In this document: piece after piece, positions 18,009 through 29,533 of the stretch | Layout: the number at the start of each line of letters is the position of its first letter | How positions within the stretch are numbered: the first letter of the stretch is position 1 | Source of the DNA: Rhizobacter sp. SG703 | GTDB taxonomy: Bacteria; Pseudomonadota; Gammaproteobacteria; Burkholderiales; Burkholderiaceae_C | Direction: 5' to 3' | Length of the DNA stretch: 64,000 nucleotides | Assembly: GCF_012275445.1 (NCBI RefSeq) | Contig: NZ_JAAZQK010000003.1 | Coordinates: forward strand, 62,001-126,000 | Notes under the pieces: model-generated | The model's input: only the letters and a program-made list of their open reading frames with translations | Told to the model about the DNA's origin: nothing | The model's database searches: none | Made by a program: the position numbers and the translations under genes

Positions 18009-19172
18009 TCAGGCGGTGTAGATCCGGGTGTGCTCGGGCGGCAGCTCCAGCCAGGCGGCGTCGCCGGCCTGCGGCGGCGTGCCGCCCGACAGCGGCAGCT
18101 TCACCGTCGCCGCGGCCTGGCCCTCGCCGAGCGTGCACAGCAGCCGCAGGTGGTCGCCGTAGTAGATGACGCTGGCGATGCGCGCCTGCAGCAGGTTGCC
18201 GCGCTCGGCCGGCGCGGCCGTGTGCAGCAGGATGCGCTCCGGCCGGACGCAGGCCTCGACCGCGGTGCCGACCGCCGCGTCGTTGACGTTGACGCCGGTC
18301 AGCACCCGTCCGTCGGTGAGCACCATGCCGCAGCGGTCGCCGCCGGTGTCGACGGGGGCCGCGCGCACGGTGCCGCGGACCACGGTGCTGTCGCCGATGA
18401 AGCCGGCCACGAAGCGGTTCGCGGGCGCCTCGTACATGGCCTCCACCGGTGCCAGCATCTGCACCTCGCCGTCGTTGAAGACGGCCACGCGGTCGCTCAT
18501 CGTCAGCGCCTCGCCCTGGTCGTGGGTGACGTAGACGAAGGTGATGCCGAGCTGGCGGTGCAGCTCCTTCAGCTCGATCTGCATGTGCTCGCGCAGCTGC
18601 TTGTCGAGCGCGCCCAGCGGCTCGTCCATCAGCACCAGCTGCGGTTCGAACACCAGCGCCCGCGCCAGCGCGACGCGCTGCTGCTGGCCGCCCGAGAGCT
18701 GCGCCGGGGAACGGTCGGCCAGGCCGTTCAGCCGCACCATGTCCAGCGCCTTCGCGACCCGGCGCGCCTGCTCGTCGCGCGACAGCCCGCGCACCGTCAG
18801 CGGATAGGCCACGTTCTGCCCGACCGTCAGGTGAGGGAACAGCGCGTAGTTCTGGAACACCATGCCGAAGTGCCGCTTGTGCGGTGGCGTGCGCGTGATC
18901 GGCCTGCCGTCGAGCAGGATGTCGCCGGCGGTCGGCGACTCGAAGCCGGCCAGCATCATCAGCGTCGTCGTCTTGCCCGAGCCGGACGGCCCGAGCAGGG
19001 TCAGGAACTCGCCGCGGCGGATGTCCAGGTCGAGCTGGCGCACCACCAGGTGGCTGCCGTCGTACGTCTTCTGCACGCCGCGAAAGCGCACCAGCGGCTC
19101 GGCCGGCGCACCCTGCACGGCGGCCGCCGGCCGGGAGGCCGGGGCGGGGGAGGGCTCGGACAACACGGGCAT
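18009..19172 (-). CDS. ABC transporter ATPase, PotA-like
   Basis: A 387-residue ATPase for the adjacent importer. Walker A GPSGSGKTT is at residues 61-69, the Q loop in VFQNYALFPHLT near 106, the signature LSGGQ at 159-163, Walker B LVLMDEP at 179-185, and the H loop in THDQGEA. A C-terminal TOBE domain (~290-385) is present. It lies between gabT and the binding-protein gene. The first ~25 residues are Ala/Pro-rich and unlike the family, so the true start could be slightly internal. Confidence 0.94.
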   Translation of the reverse strand: MPVLSEPSPAPASRPAAAVQGAPAEPLVRFRGVQKTYDGSHLVVRQLDLDIRRGEFLTLLGPSGSGKTTTLMMLAGFESPTAGDILLDGRPITRTPPHKRHFGMVFQNYALFPHLTVGQNVAYPLTVRGLSRDEQARRVAKALDMVRLNGLADRSPAQLSGGQQQRVALARALVFEPQLVLMDEPLGALDKQLREHMQIELKELHRQLGITFVYVTHDQGEALTMSDRVAVFNDGEVQMLAPVEAMYEAPANRFVAGFIGDSTVVRGTVRAAPVDTGGDRCGMVLTDGRVLTGVNVNDAAVGTAVEACVRPERILLHTAAPAERGNLLQARIASVIYYGDHLRLLCTLGEGQAAATVKLPLSGGTPPQAGDAAWLELPPEHTRIYTA

Positions 19173-19183
19173 GCGCACCTCGT

Positions 19184-20476
19184 TCAACGCAAAGCGGCGA
19201 AACTGTCGGCCAGCAGCTGCAGGCCTTCGTCGACCAGCGCGTCCTCGGCCGTCAGCGGCACCAGCACGCGGATCACGTTGCCGTGGGTGCCGCAGGACAG
19301 CAGTATGAGCCCGCGCCGCGCGGCCTCGGCGACCACCCGGCGGGTCAGCTCGGCAGCCGGCTTCGCGAGGTCGCCGTCGTCGAAGAGCTCGATCGCCACC
19401 ATCGCCCCCAGCCCGCGCACGTCGCGCACCTGCGGCACCTGCCGGGCGATGCGCGCGAGGCCGGCCACCAGCCGCTCGCCCAGCCGCCGGCTGCGCTGCA
19501 GCAGCTGCTCGTCGTCGAACACCTTCAGCACCGCCAGCGCGGCGGCGCAGCCGATTGGCGAGCCGGCATAGGTGCCGCCCAGGCCGCCGGGGCCGGGTGC
19601 GTCCATCACCTCGGCGCGGCCGACCACGCCGGCGATCGGGAAGCCGCCGGCCATCGACTTGGCGGTGGTGATCAGGTCGGGTGCCACCGGCCACTGCTCG
19701 CTCGCGAACCAGGTGCCGGTGCGGCCGGCGCCGGTCTGCACCTCGTCGGCGATCAGCAGGATGCCGTGGCGCTCGGCCAGCGCCTTCAGCCGGGCGATGA
19801 ACTCGGGCGGCGCGACGTGGAAGCCGCCCTCGCCCTGCACCGGCTCGACGATGAAGGCGGCGACCCGCTCCGCCTCGATGTCGTTCCGGAAGATCGTCTC
19901 GACCGACTGCAGCGCGGCGTCGACGCTGACCCCGTGCAGCGCGTTCGGGAACAGCGCATGGAAGGTGTCTCCGGGAAAGGGTCCGAAGCCGGTCTTGTAG
20001 GGAGCGACCTTGCCGGTCAGGCCGAGCGTCAGCATGGTGCGGCCGTGGTAGCCGCCCGTGAAGGCGATGACCCCGGGCCGGCCGGTGAACGAGCGGGCGA
20101 TCTTGACGGCGTTCTCCACCGCCTCGGCGCCGGTGGTGAGGAACAGCGATTTCTTCGCGAACGCGCCGGGGGCCAGCGCGTTCAGCCGCTCGGCCAGCTC
20201 GACATAGGGTTCGTAGGCCAGCACCTGGAAGCAGGTGTGGGTGAAGCGGTCGAGCTGCGCCTTCACCGCGGCGATCACGTCCGGATGGCCGTGGCCGGTG
20301 TTCAGCACCGCGATGCCGCCGGCGAAGTCGATGTAGCGCCGCCCCTCGACGTCCCAGACCTCGGCGTTGCGGCCGCGGCTGACGAATATCGGGTGCGCCT
20401 GGCCGACACCGCGGGCGATTGCAGCGTGGCGGCGGGCCATCAGGGCGGCGTTGGTCAGGTCGGCTTCGCGTTGCAT
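19184..20476 (-). CDS. gabT: 4-aminobutyrate aminotransferase
   Basis: A 430-residue class III PLP aminotransferase that converts GABA and 2-oxoglutarate to succinate semialdehyde and glutamate. Seen: NTGHGHPDVIAAVKAQLDRF, TTGAEAVENAVKIARSFTGR, VEPVQGEGGF, the Asp of LLIADEVQTGAGRTG, and the PLP Lys in TTAKSMAGGFP (~273). Gene context with gabD and a MocR-type regulator supports GabT over related ornithine enzymes. It is the first gene of the operon and is divergent from the regulator. Confidence 0.95.
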   Translation of the reverse strand: MQREADLTNAALMARRHAAIARGVGQAHPIFVSRGRNAEVWDVEGRRYIDFAGGIAVLNTGHGHPDVIAAVKAQLDRFTHTCFQVLAYEPYVELAERLNALAPGAFAKKSLFLTTGAEAVENAVKIARSFTGRPGVIAFTGGYHGRTMLTLGLTGKVAPYKTGFGPFPGDTFHALFPNALHGVSVDAALQSVETIFRNDIEAERVAAFIVEPVQGEGGFHVAPPEFIARLKALAERHGILLIADEVQTGAGRTGTWFASEQWPVAPDLITTAKSMAGGFPIAGVVGRAEVMDAPGPGGLGGTYAGSPIGCAAALAVLKVFDDEQLLQRSRRLGERLVAGLARIARQVPQVRDVRGLGAMVAIELFDDGDLAKPAAELTRRVVAEAARRGLILLSCGTHGNVIRVLVPLTAEDALVDEGLQLLADSFAALR

Positions 20477-20540
20477 GCGTTTCACCCGTGTCAGGAAAAT
20501 GCGATCGGCGGACTGTAGGGACGGCGTCCGGGGGCCGCCA

Positions 20541-20592
20541 TGTACAGACAGTGCGGCGATTCGGTGTACTGTGCTGGCCGGGGGGCCTGTAC
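20541..20592. promoter_or_regulatory. Candidate MocR-type operator: three phased TGTAC repeats
   Basis: The 186-bp region between gabT and the MocR-type regulator carries TGTAC at 20541-20545, 20565-20569 and 20588-20592, spaced 24 and 23 bp. The first two share a longer core (TGTACAGACAGTGC versus TGTACTGTGC). MocR/GabR proteins are known to bind direct repeats in the shared promoter region, so this is the natural candidate site. The third copy partly overlaps an inverted version (TGTACA). Confidence 0.45.
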
Positions 20593-20662
20593 ATGCAAGC
20601 CCTAATCGGTGCACCGGCACGCAGCCGTGCACCAGGAAGTACCGCCCAGCCCTGCCACGCCG

Positions 20663-22072
20663 ATGTTCACGCTGAACCCGAACTCCCCGATGCCGCTGGT
20701 CGGCCAGATCGTCGATGGTTTCCGCCGCATGATCGCGGACCAGTCGCTCAAGCCCGGGGCCAAGCTGCCCTCGATCCGGGCCTTCGCCGCGTCGCGCGGC
20801 GTCAGTGTCTTCACCGTCGTCGAGGCCTACGACCGGTTGGTGGCGCAGGGCTGGCTGGTGTCGCGCGCGAATGCCGGCTTCTTCGTCAAGCGCCGCAGCG
20901 ACGGCCCGGCAGCCGGCGCGGGGCCGAAGCCGGTGGCCGACCTGCGCTTCGACGCGCAGTGGTACCTGAAGCAGATCTTCGAGAACCGCAACCTGGCGCT
21001 GAAGCCCGGCTGCGGCTGGCTGCCGCACGACTGGCTGTTCGAGGACGGCGTGCGGCGCAGCCTGCGGCAGATGGCCGCCGACGGGGCCGAGCTGGGCGGC
21101 TACGGGCTGCCGCACGGGCACATGGCGCTGCGCATCCTGGTGGCCGAGTCGCTGGCCGAGCACCAGATCGCGGTCAGCGCCGAGCAGGTGCTGCTGACCC
21201 AGGGTTCCAGCCAGGCGCTCGACCTGGTGGCGCGCCGGCTGCTCAAGCCTGGCGATCCGGTGCTGGTCGACGACCCCGGCTACCCGAACCTGATGTTCAT
21301 GCTGCGTTTCCTGGGGGCGCGGCTGATCGGCGTGCCGCGCACGCCCGCCGGCTACGACCTGCAGGCGCTGGAGGCCCTGCTGGCCGAGCACCGGCCGAAG
21401 GTCTTCTTCACGCAGCCGCGGCTGCAGAGCCCGACCGGTTCGGTGACGCCGCTGGCCCAGCTGTACCGGCTGCTGCAGCTGGCCGAGGCGCACGACCTGA
21501 CCCTGGTCGAGAACGACATCTGCGCCGACATGGACCCGGAGCCGCGGCCGTCGCTCGCGAGCCTGGACCAGCTGCGCCGGGTGGTCTACGTCGGCAGTTT
21601 CTCGAAGACGATCTCGCCGAACATCCGCGTCGGCCACGTCGTCGCGCGGCCGGACCTGCTGGACGAGCTGGCGCAGCTGAAGATGGTGTCGGGGCTGACC
21701 TCGTCCGACATCACCGAGCGGCTGGCCTTCGGCGCGCTGACCGAGGGGCGCTGGCGCAAGCACCTGAAGTCGGTGCGCGACCGGCTGGCCGATGCGCATG
21801 GCCGGATCGCCCAGCGGCTCACCGGCCTGGGCTTCGAGCTGTTCGGCGAGCCGAAGGCGGGCATGTACCTGTGGGCGCGGCACCCGGACCTGACCGACGG
21901 CGCCGAGCTGTCGCAGCAGGCGGTAGGCGACGGCATCATGCTCGGGCCCGGCCAGCTGTTCCTGGTCGAGCCGCGGCCGACCGGCTGGCTGCGCTTCAAT
22001 GTCGCCTTCAGCGACGACGAGCGCTTGTACCGCTTCCTGGCGGCGCAGATCCGGCTCCAGGAAGCCGCGTAG
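20663..22072 (+). CDS. MocR/GabR-family regulator (GntR HTH fused to aminotransferase fold)
   Basis: A 469-residue protein. Residues ~8-80 are a GntR-type winged helix (GQIVDGFRRMIADQSLKPGA, LPSIRAFAASRGVSVFTV). From ~110 on is a type I PLP aminotransferase domain, with the PLP Lys in VGSFSKTISPNIRVGHV and the Asp/Tyr-containing VDDPGYPNLMF. GabR-like proteins sense GABA through PLP and activate gabTD. The divergent position next to gabT supports that role here. The start 20663 was chosen because the N-terminus then matches the family; an upstream in-frame ATG lies in the promoter region. Confidence 0.9.
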   Translation: MFTLNPNSPMPLVGQIVDGFRRMIADQSLKPGAKLPSIRAFAASRGVSVFTVVEAYDRLVAQGWLVSRANAGFFVKRRSDGPAAGAGPKPVADLRFDAQWYLKQIFENRNLALKPGCGWLPHDWLFEDGVRRSLRQMAADGAELGGYGLPHGHMALRILVAESLAEHQIAVSAEQVLLTQGSSQALDLVARRLLKPGDPVLVDDPGYPNLMFMLRFLGARLIGVPRTPAGYDLQALEALLAEHRPKVFFTQPRLQSPTGSVTPLAQLYRLLQLAEAHDLTLVENDICADMDPEPRPSLASLDQLRRVVYVGSFSKTISPNIRVGHVVARPDLLDELAQLKMVSGLTSSDITERLAFGALTEGRWRKHLKSVRDRLADAHGRIAQRLTGLGFELFGEPKAGMYLWARHPDLTDGAELSQQAVGDGIMLGPGQLFLVEPRPTGWLRFNVAFSDDERLYRFLAAQIRLQEAA

Positions 22073-22221
22073 GTTCTGTCTGCGATCCTGGCGCGATCTG
22101 CGCGAGCGAAGGCGCGGGCGGGCGCCACAGCCTCCCCCCACGCGCCTTCACGCATCCATGCCCCCGTTTCCTATAATCGTCGGTTCCCCCGAGCCAGCCC
22201 CGCCAACCGAGAAAGAACCGG

Positions 22222-24831
<2,610 letters not shown>

Positions 24832-24850
24832 GCCTGGTGAACTGGCAAGC

Positions 24851-25279
24851 ATGGTGACCTGGCAGGTGCGCCTGTGCCGTCCTGAAGACGAGGCCGGCGT
24901 CATCGCGCTGTGGCAGGCCTGCGGCCTGACCCGGCCGTGGAACGACCCGTCGAAGGACATCGCGCGCAAGTTCGCCGAGCAGCCCGAGCTGTTCGCGGTG
25001 GCCGAGAGTGCGGGCGGGGTGGTCGGCAGCGTGATGGCCGGCTACGACGGCCACCGCGGCTGGATCAACTACCTCGCCGTCGCGCCGAAGCTGCAGCGCG
25101 GCGGCCTCGGCCGCGCGCTGGTCGACTGGGCCGAGCTGCGGCTGCGCGAGCGCGGCTGCCCGAAGATCAACCTGCAGATCCGTCGCGGCAACACTGCGGT
25201 GATCGCGTTCTACGAAAGCCTCGGCTTCTCCGAAGACGACGTGATGAGCATGGGCAAGCGGCTCGAGCGCGACGACTGA
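24851..25279 (+). CDS. GNAT family acetyltransferase, YpeA-like
   Basis: A 142-residue acetyltransferase starting 19 bp after alaS. The acetyl-CoA loop is seen in LAVAPKLQRGGLGRALVDWAE, followed by KINLQIRRGNTAVIAFYESLGF, the C-terminal GNAT signature. The start MVTWQVRLCRPEDEAGVI and the motif ACGLTRPWNDP match the YpeA group, whose substrate is not firmly known. Short spacing suggests co-transcription with alaS. Confidence 0.9.
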   Translation: MVTWQVRLCRPEDEAGVIALWQACGLTRPWNDPSKDIARKFAEQPELFAVAESAGGVVGSVMAGYDGHRGWINYLAVAPKLQRGGLGRALVDWAELRLRERGCPKINLQIRRGNTAVIAFYESLGFSEDDVMSMGKRLERDD

Positions 25280-25326
25280 ACGCGCCCGCGGCTCGCCACC
25301 GGCCCGCACCCCCTGACATTTTGACC

Positions 25327-25360
25327 CTCGGACAGACCCTCTTGTGCCGGGTCTGCCGAG
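25327..25360. promoter_or_regulatory. Stem-loop between ypeA-like gene and binding-protein gene
   Basis: CTCGG-A-CAGACCC (25327-25339) pairs with GGGTCTG-CCGAG (25349-25360) around a 9-nt loop: a 12-bp stem with one bulged A. No T-run follows, so a classical intrinsic terminator is doubtful. It could end the alaS transcript or sit in the leader of the following gene, whose start is 85 bp away. Confidence 0.45.
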
Positions 25361-25444
25361 AGCCGATAAGCAACTTGTCGAACGCGCGGCGATATCTCGC
25401 GGCGCCGGCGATCCGAGCTGGACTGCCTTGACAGGAGGTGTCTC

Positions 25445-26617
25445 ATGAGGATTCGAACGCTGGTCGAAATCCGCGCCTGCGTGCGCGCCCTGATGCCGGT
25501 GATGGTGGCCGCCGCGGCGCTCGCGGCACCGCCCTCCGCCGGCCCGGCCCGGGCCGCCGACGGCAGGCCCGCCGCACCGCTGGCCGAAGCGCAGCAGGTG
25601 GTCGCGTCGGCGGTGCGCTGCGGCGACGAGCCCCGCGTCGACACCGGCCCGCCGGCGCAGCCCGGCAAGTCCATCGCGATGGTGATCGAGGACCTGCGCA
25701 ACGGCGGCGTGCTGGCGGCCTCGCTGGGCCTGCGCGAGGCGGCCGCGGCGATCGGCTGGAACGTCAAGGTGTTCGACCTCGGCGGCATCGTCGCCAACCG
25801 CGACAAGGTCATGCAGGAGGTGATGGCCTTCCGTCCCGACGGCATCGCGCTGATGGGCGGGCTGACGCTCGAAGGCTCGTCGACCAAGGGCTACGGCCCC
25901 TACGACCTGACGCCGTTCGAGCGGCGCGGCATCGTGCTGGTCAGCTGGCACGCGAACCCGTGGCCCGGCCCGATCGCCGGCACGCCGGTGCGCACCAACG
26001 TGACCAGCGATCCGCTGCTGGTCGCGCGCATGGCGGCCTCGAAGGCGATCATCGACGCCGGCGGGCGGGCCGGCGTGGTGATCTTCACCGACTCCAAGCT
26101 CGGGATGGCGATGACCAAGGCGCATGCGATGGCCGAGGTGGTGCGCGCCTGCAAGGAGTGCCAGGTGCTCGAGATGCTGGACGTCGGCATGGAGGAAACC
26201 GGCTCGCGCATGGCCGCCGTCACCGCCCAGCTGCTGCAGCGCTACGGCAAGCGCCTGACGCATGCGCTGGCCGTCAACGACATCTACTTCGACTACATGG
26301 TGCCGGCGCTGATCACCGCGCAGCAGCCCGGCGCCGGCGTGCGGCTGATCTCCGGCGGCGACGGCAGCTCGTCGGCCTTCCTGCGCATCGCGGCCAAGTC
26401 GTTCCAGACCGCGACCGCCGCCGATCCGCTGAACCAGCAGGGCTGGCAGACGGTCGACGAGCTGAACCGGCTGTTCGCGCACCAGCCGACCAGCGGCTTC
26501 GTCGCGCCGCCGCGCCTGGTCACCTCGGAGAACATCGCCTGCGAAGGCGGCTCGCGCATGCTGTACGACCCCGACAACGGCTACCGCGACGCCTACAAGC
26601 GGATCTGGAAACGCTGA
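25445..26617 (+). CDS. Periplasmic binding protein, LacI/RbsB-like fold, likely partner of a sensor kinase
   Basis: A 390-residue exported protein with a perfect AGGAGGT ribosome binding site. The signal peptide ends around residue 38 (PARAADG). The mature part follows the type I periplasmic binding protein pattern: IAMVIEDLRNGGVLAAS, VKVFDLGGIVANRDKVMQEV, FRPDGIALMGG, and NDIYFDYMVPALI. No ABC permease or ATPase is adjacent. Instead a hybrid kinase with a periplasmic domain follows 21 bp later, so the protein probably works as a sensor subunit, as LuxP does for LuxQ or TorT for TorS. The ligand is unknown. Confidence 0.82.
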   Translation: MRIRTLVEIRACVRALMPVMVAAAALAAPPSAGPARAADGRPAAPLAEAQQVVASAVRCGDEPRVDTGPPAQPGKSIAMVIEDLRNGGVLAASLGLREAAAAIGWNVKVFDLGGIVANRDKVMQEVMAFRPDGIALMGGLTLEGSSTKGYGPYDLTPFERRGIVLVSWHANPWPGPIAGTPVRTNVTSDPLLVARMAASKAIIDAGGRAGVVIFTDSKLGMAMTKAHAMAEVVRACKECQVLEMLDVGMEETGSRMAAVTAQLLQRYGKRLTHALAVNDIYFDYMVPALITAQQPGAGVRLISGGDGSSSAFLRIAAKSFQTATAADPLNQQGWQTVDELNRLFAHQPTSGFVAPPRLVTSENIACEGGSRMLYDPDNGYRDAYKRIWKR

Positions 26618-26638
26618 CCCCCGCGGGACGGTTGCTCC

Positions 26639-29503
26639 GTGAAGCGGCGCCAACTGTTGCCCCACTCGCTTCGGCGGCAGTTCGCGCTCGCGCTGGCCGG
26701 CCTGGCGCTGATCTTCGGGGCCGGCGGCATCTTTGCGCTGTATGCCGTGCGGGAGGTGGCCGTGGCCTCGCGGCAACTGGCCGAGGAGCGCCTGCTGCGC
26801 GTGCGGCTGGCGCAAGACCTGGTGGCCGAAACCGCGACCATCGCGCTCGATGCGTCGCAGCTGATCCATGCCGACACCGGCATCGCGCTGCACCGCAGCT
26901 TCGAGCGCATGGAAACGCACCTGCGCAACTTCGATGCGATCGTGACGCAGATCAGCACCACCAATGGCGACCTGGTGGTGCTCGACCTGCACCAGGCCAG
27001 CCAGCTGCTGCGCAACTCGGCCAACGTGGCCACGCAGTTGCGCGAGGATTCGCTGAACACCGAGCTGCGCTGGCGGGCGCTGATGGAAGAGCGCTTCGGC
27101 CGGCCCGAGGCGCCGGCCCCGCCCGACCGGCTGCCGCTGCTGGCGTTGCTGTACCAGTTGCGCGGCGCGACGCGGCCCGACGAGCTGGAGGCGTTGAACG
27201 CACGGTTGCCGGCGCTGATGGGCCCGGCGGCGCGGCAGCCGGGGCTGGCGGCCGACGTGCGCGAGCTGTTCGCGATGCGCGACAAGCTGATCGGCCAGCA
27301 GCGGATGATCACCGGGCTGCGCGACGAGATCAGCCGCCAGTCGCAGGCCATGGGAGCGGCGGCCGGCACCTGGTCGACCGCGTCGGCCATCGCGTACCGC
27401 GAGGCGGTGCAGCAGGTGGTCGACGCGTCCGAGCGCCACCAGCGCTGGATCTTCGCGCTGTTCATCGGCAGCGTGCTGGCGGCCGTTGCGGTGGCACGGG
27501 TCTTCCTCGGCCACCATGTGATCGGCCGGCTGCAGGAGGTGAGCCAGCACCTGCGCAGCGACCACCCGCAGGCGCTGGCGGGGGACGGGCGCATGACCGA
27601 GCCGGTGACGGTGCCGGTGCAGGGCGAGGACGAGATCGGCGGCATGGCGCGCGCAGTCGAGCGCTTCCTCGAGGACCGGCGGCAGCTGGCGCAGACGCGG
27701 GCGTCGCTCGAGATCGAGCAGCAGCGGCTCGCGGCCATCATCGACCACACGGCCGACGGCATCCTGGTCGTGCGCGGCGAGCGCGTGCTGCAGCTCAACC
27801 CGGCCGGCGAGCGCATGTTCGGCCGGGCCGCGCCGCAGCCGGCGGGGCTCGTGGTCGGCGACCTGCTGTCGGAGCTGGACCCGCCGCTCGACGTGGAGCA
27901 GGCCTTGCCGCGCAGCGCGATGGGGCAGCACGGCGAGCGGCGTTTCCCGGTCGAGGTGTCGGTGAGCCGGATGTCGGTGCAGGAGGGCGCAGGCGGCGAC
28001 GGTGCGCTGCGCGTGCTGGTGGTGCGCGACGCGACGCTGCGCCGCGCCGCCGAGCAGCAGCTCACCGCGGCACGCGACGCGGCGATCGCGGCACAGCGCG
28101 CGCAGACCACCTTCCTCGCCAACATGAGCCACGAGCTGCGCACGCCGTTGAACGGCATCCTCGGCTACACGCAGATCCTGCGGCTGGACCCGACGCTCGA
28201 CGAGCAGCAGGCCGCCGGCCTGAAGACCATCCAGAGCAGCGGCGAGCACCTGCTGATGCTGATCAACGACATCCTCGACATCGCGAAGATCGAGGCCGGG
28301 CGGCTCGACCTGGTGCCGGCGCCGGTCCACCCGGCCAGCTTCTTCGGGATGATCGGCGACCTGATCCGCATCAAGGCTCAACAGAAGAACCTGGAATTCG
28401 CGCTCGAGATCCACGGCGAGCTGCCCGATGCGATGGAGATCGACGAGCGGCGGCTGCGCCAGGTGCTGCTGAACCTGCTGGGCAACGCCGTCAAGTTCAG
28501 CGACCACGGACAGGTGCAGCTGATCGTCCAGCTGCTCGGCGTGGAAGACGACCGGGCCCGGCTGCGCTTCGAGGTCTGCGATTCCGGCATCGGCATGGAT
28601 GCCGGGCAGTTGCAGCGGCTGTTCCAGCCCTTTGCGCAGGTGCACGATGCGGCGCGCCGGGTGGCCGGCAGCGGGCTGGGCTTGTCGATCAGCCGGCAGC
28701 TGGTGCGCATGATGGGCGGCGACATCCTGGTGCGCAGCGTGCCCGAGGAGGGCAGCGTGTTCTGGTTCGAGCTGGCGGTGCAGGTGCCGCAGACGGTGGC
28801 CGGCACCGCGCGCGTCGAGCGCAGCGCGATCGGCTATGCCGGCGCGCCGCGCAGCGTGCTGATCGTCGACGACGTTGCCGAGAACCGCGAGATGCTGGCC
28901 TGGCTGCTGCGGCTGCTCGGCTTCCAGATCGACGAGGCGGACAACGGCCAGACGGCGATCGCGCGGGCGCAGGCCAAGAAGCCGGACCTGATCCTGATGG
29001 ACATGATGATGCCGGTGATGGACGGGCTGCAGGCCACGCGGCACATCCGCGCGGATGAGAGCCTGAAAGAGGTGCCGATCATCGCGATCTCGGCCAGCGT
29101 GACGGCCGAGGACCGGCAGAAGTGGGTCGCGTCCGGCGGCAACGGCTTCGAGGCCAAGCCGGTGCGCCGCGAGAGCCTGCTGCGGCAGATGGGCGAGCTG
29201 CTCGACCTGACCTGGCTCTACCGCGACGGGGAGGGCGATGCGGCGGCGCCGCCGGCGGAAGGCGAGCCGCTGGCGCCGGAGTCGATTCCGGCCGCCGATG
29301 AACTGCAGGAACTGCACCGGTTGACGCTGGCCGGCAACATGGCGGCGATCTGCGACGAGGCCGAGCGCCTGGCGCAGGCCGAGGCGCGCTACCGGCCGTT
29401 CGCCGACCGGGTGCGGCGCCTCGCGAACGAATACCAGGTGCGGGCGCTGGCGACGCTGGTGAAGGAGAGCCTCGCACCGCGGTCAGATCCCCGTTCGAGC
29501 TGA
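26639..29503 (+). CDS. Hybrid sensor histidine kinase (periplasmic sensor, PAS, HisKA, HATPase, REC)
   Basis: A 954-residue inner-membrane kinase starting at GTG 26639. The first membrane segment is at ~15-38, a ~230-residue helical periplasmic domain follows, and the second segment is at ~273-292. A HAMP-like linker, a short PAS domain (~360-470) and the phosphoacceptor SHELRTPLNGI (~496) come next. The N box LLNLLGNAVKFSD and G boxes DSGIGM and GSGLGLSI are present. The receiver domain starts near 740 (VLIVDDVAENRE) with phospho-Asp in LILMDMMMP (~786). The C-terminal ~65 residues are helical and carry no clear Hpt His. The helical sensor is TorS-like, matching the upstream binding protein. 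Confidence 0.9.
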   Translation: MKRRQLLPHSLRRQFALALAGLALIFGAGGIFALYAVREVAVASRQLAEERLLRVRLAQDLVAETATIALDASQLIHADTGIALHRSFERMETHLRNFDAIVTQISTTNGDLVVLDLHQASQLLRNSANVATQLREDSLNTELRWRALMEERFGRPEAPAPPDRLPLLALLYQLRGATRPDELEALNARLPALMGPAARQPGLAADVRELFAMRDKLIGQQRMITGLRDEISRQSQAMGAAAGTWSTASAIAYREAVQQVVDASERHQRWIFALFIGSVLAAVAVARVFLGHHVIGRLQEVSQHLRSDHPQALAGDGRMTEPVTVPVQGEDEIGGMARAVERFLEDRRQLAQTRASLEIEQQRLAAIIDHTADGILVVRGERVLQLNPAGERMFGRAAPQPAGLVVGDLLSELDPPLDVEQALPRSAMGQHGERRFPVEVSVSRMSVQEGAGGDGALRVLVVRDATLRRAAEQQLTAARDAAIAAQRAQTTFLANMSHELRTPLNGILGYTQILRLDPTLDEQQAAGLKTIQSSGEHLLMLINDILDIAKIEAGRLDLVPAPVHPASFFGMIGDLIRIKAQQKNLEFALEIHGELPDAMEIDERRLRQVLLNLLGNAVKFSDHGQVQLIVQLLGVEDDRARLRFEVCDSGIGMDAGQLQRLFQPFAQVHDAARRVAGSGLGLSISRQLVRMMGGDILVRSVPEEGSVFWFELAVQVPQTVAGTARVERSAIGYAGAPRSVLIVDDVAENREMLAWLLRLLGFQIDEADNGQTAIARAQAKKPDLILMDMMMPVMDGLQATRHIRADESLKEVPIIAISASVTAEDRQKWVASGGNGFEAKPVRRESLLRQMGELLDLTWLYRDGEGDAAAPPAEGEPLAPESIPAADELQELHRLTLAGNMAAICDEAERLAQAEARYRPFADRVRRLANEYQVRALATLVKESLAPRSDPRSS

Positions 29504-29533
29504 ATCAGCCCCGCGTTCCCGAGCTGAGGACAC

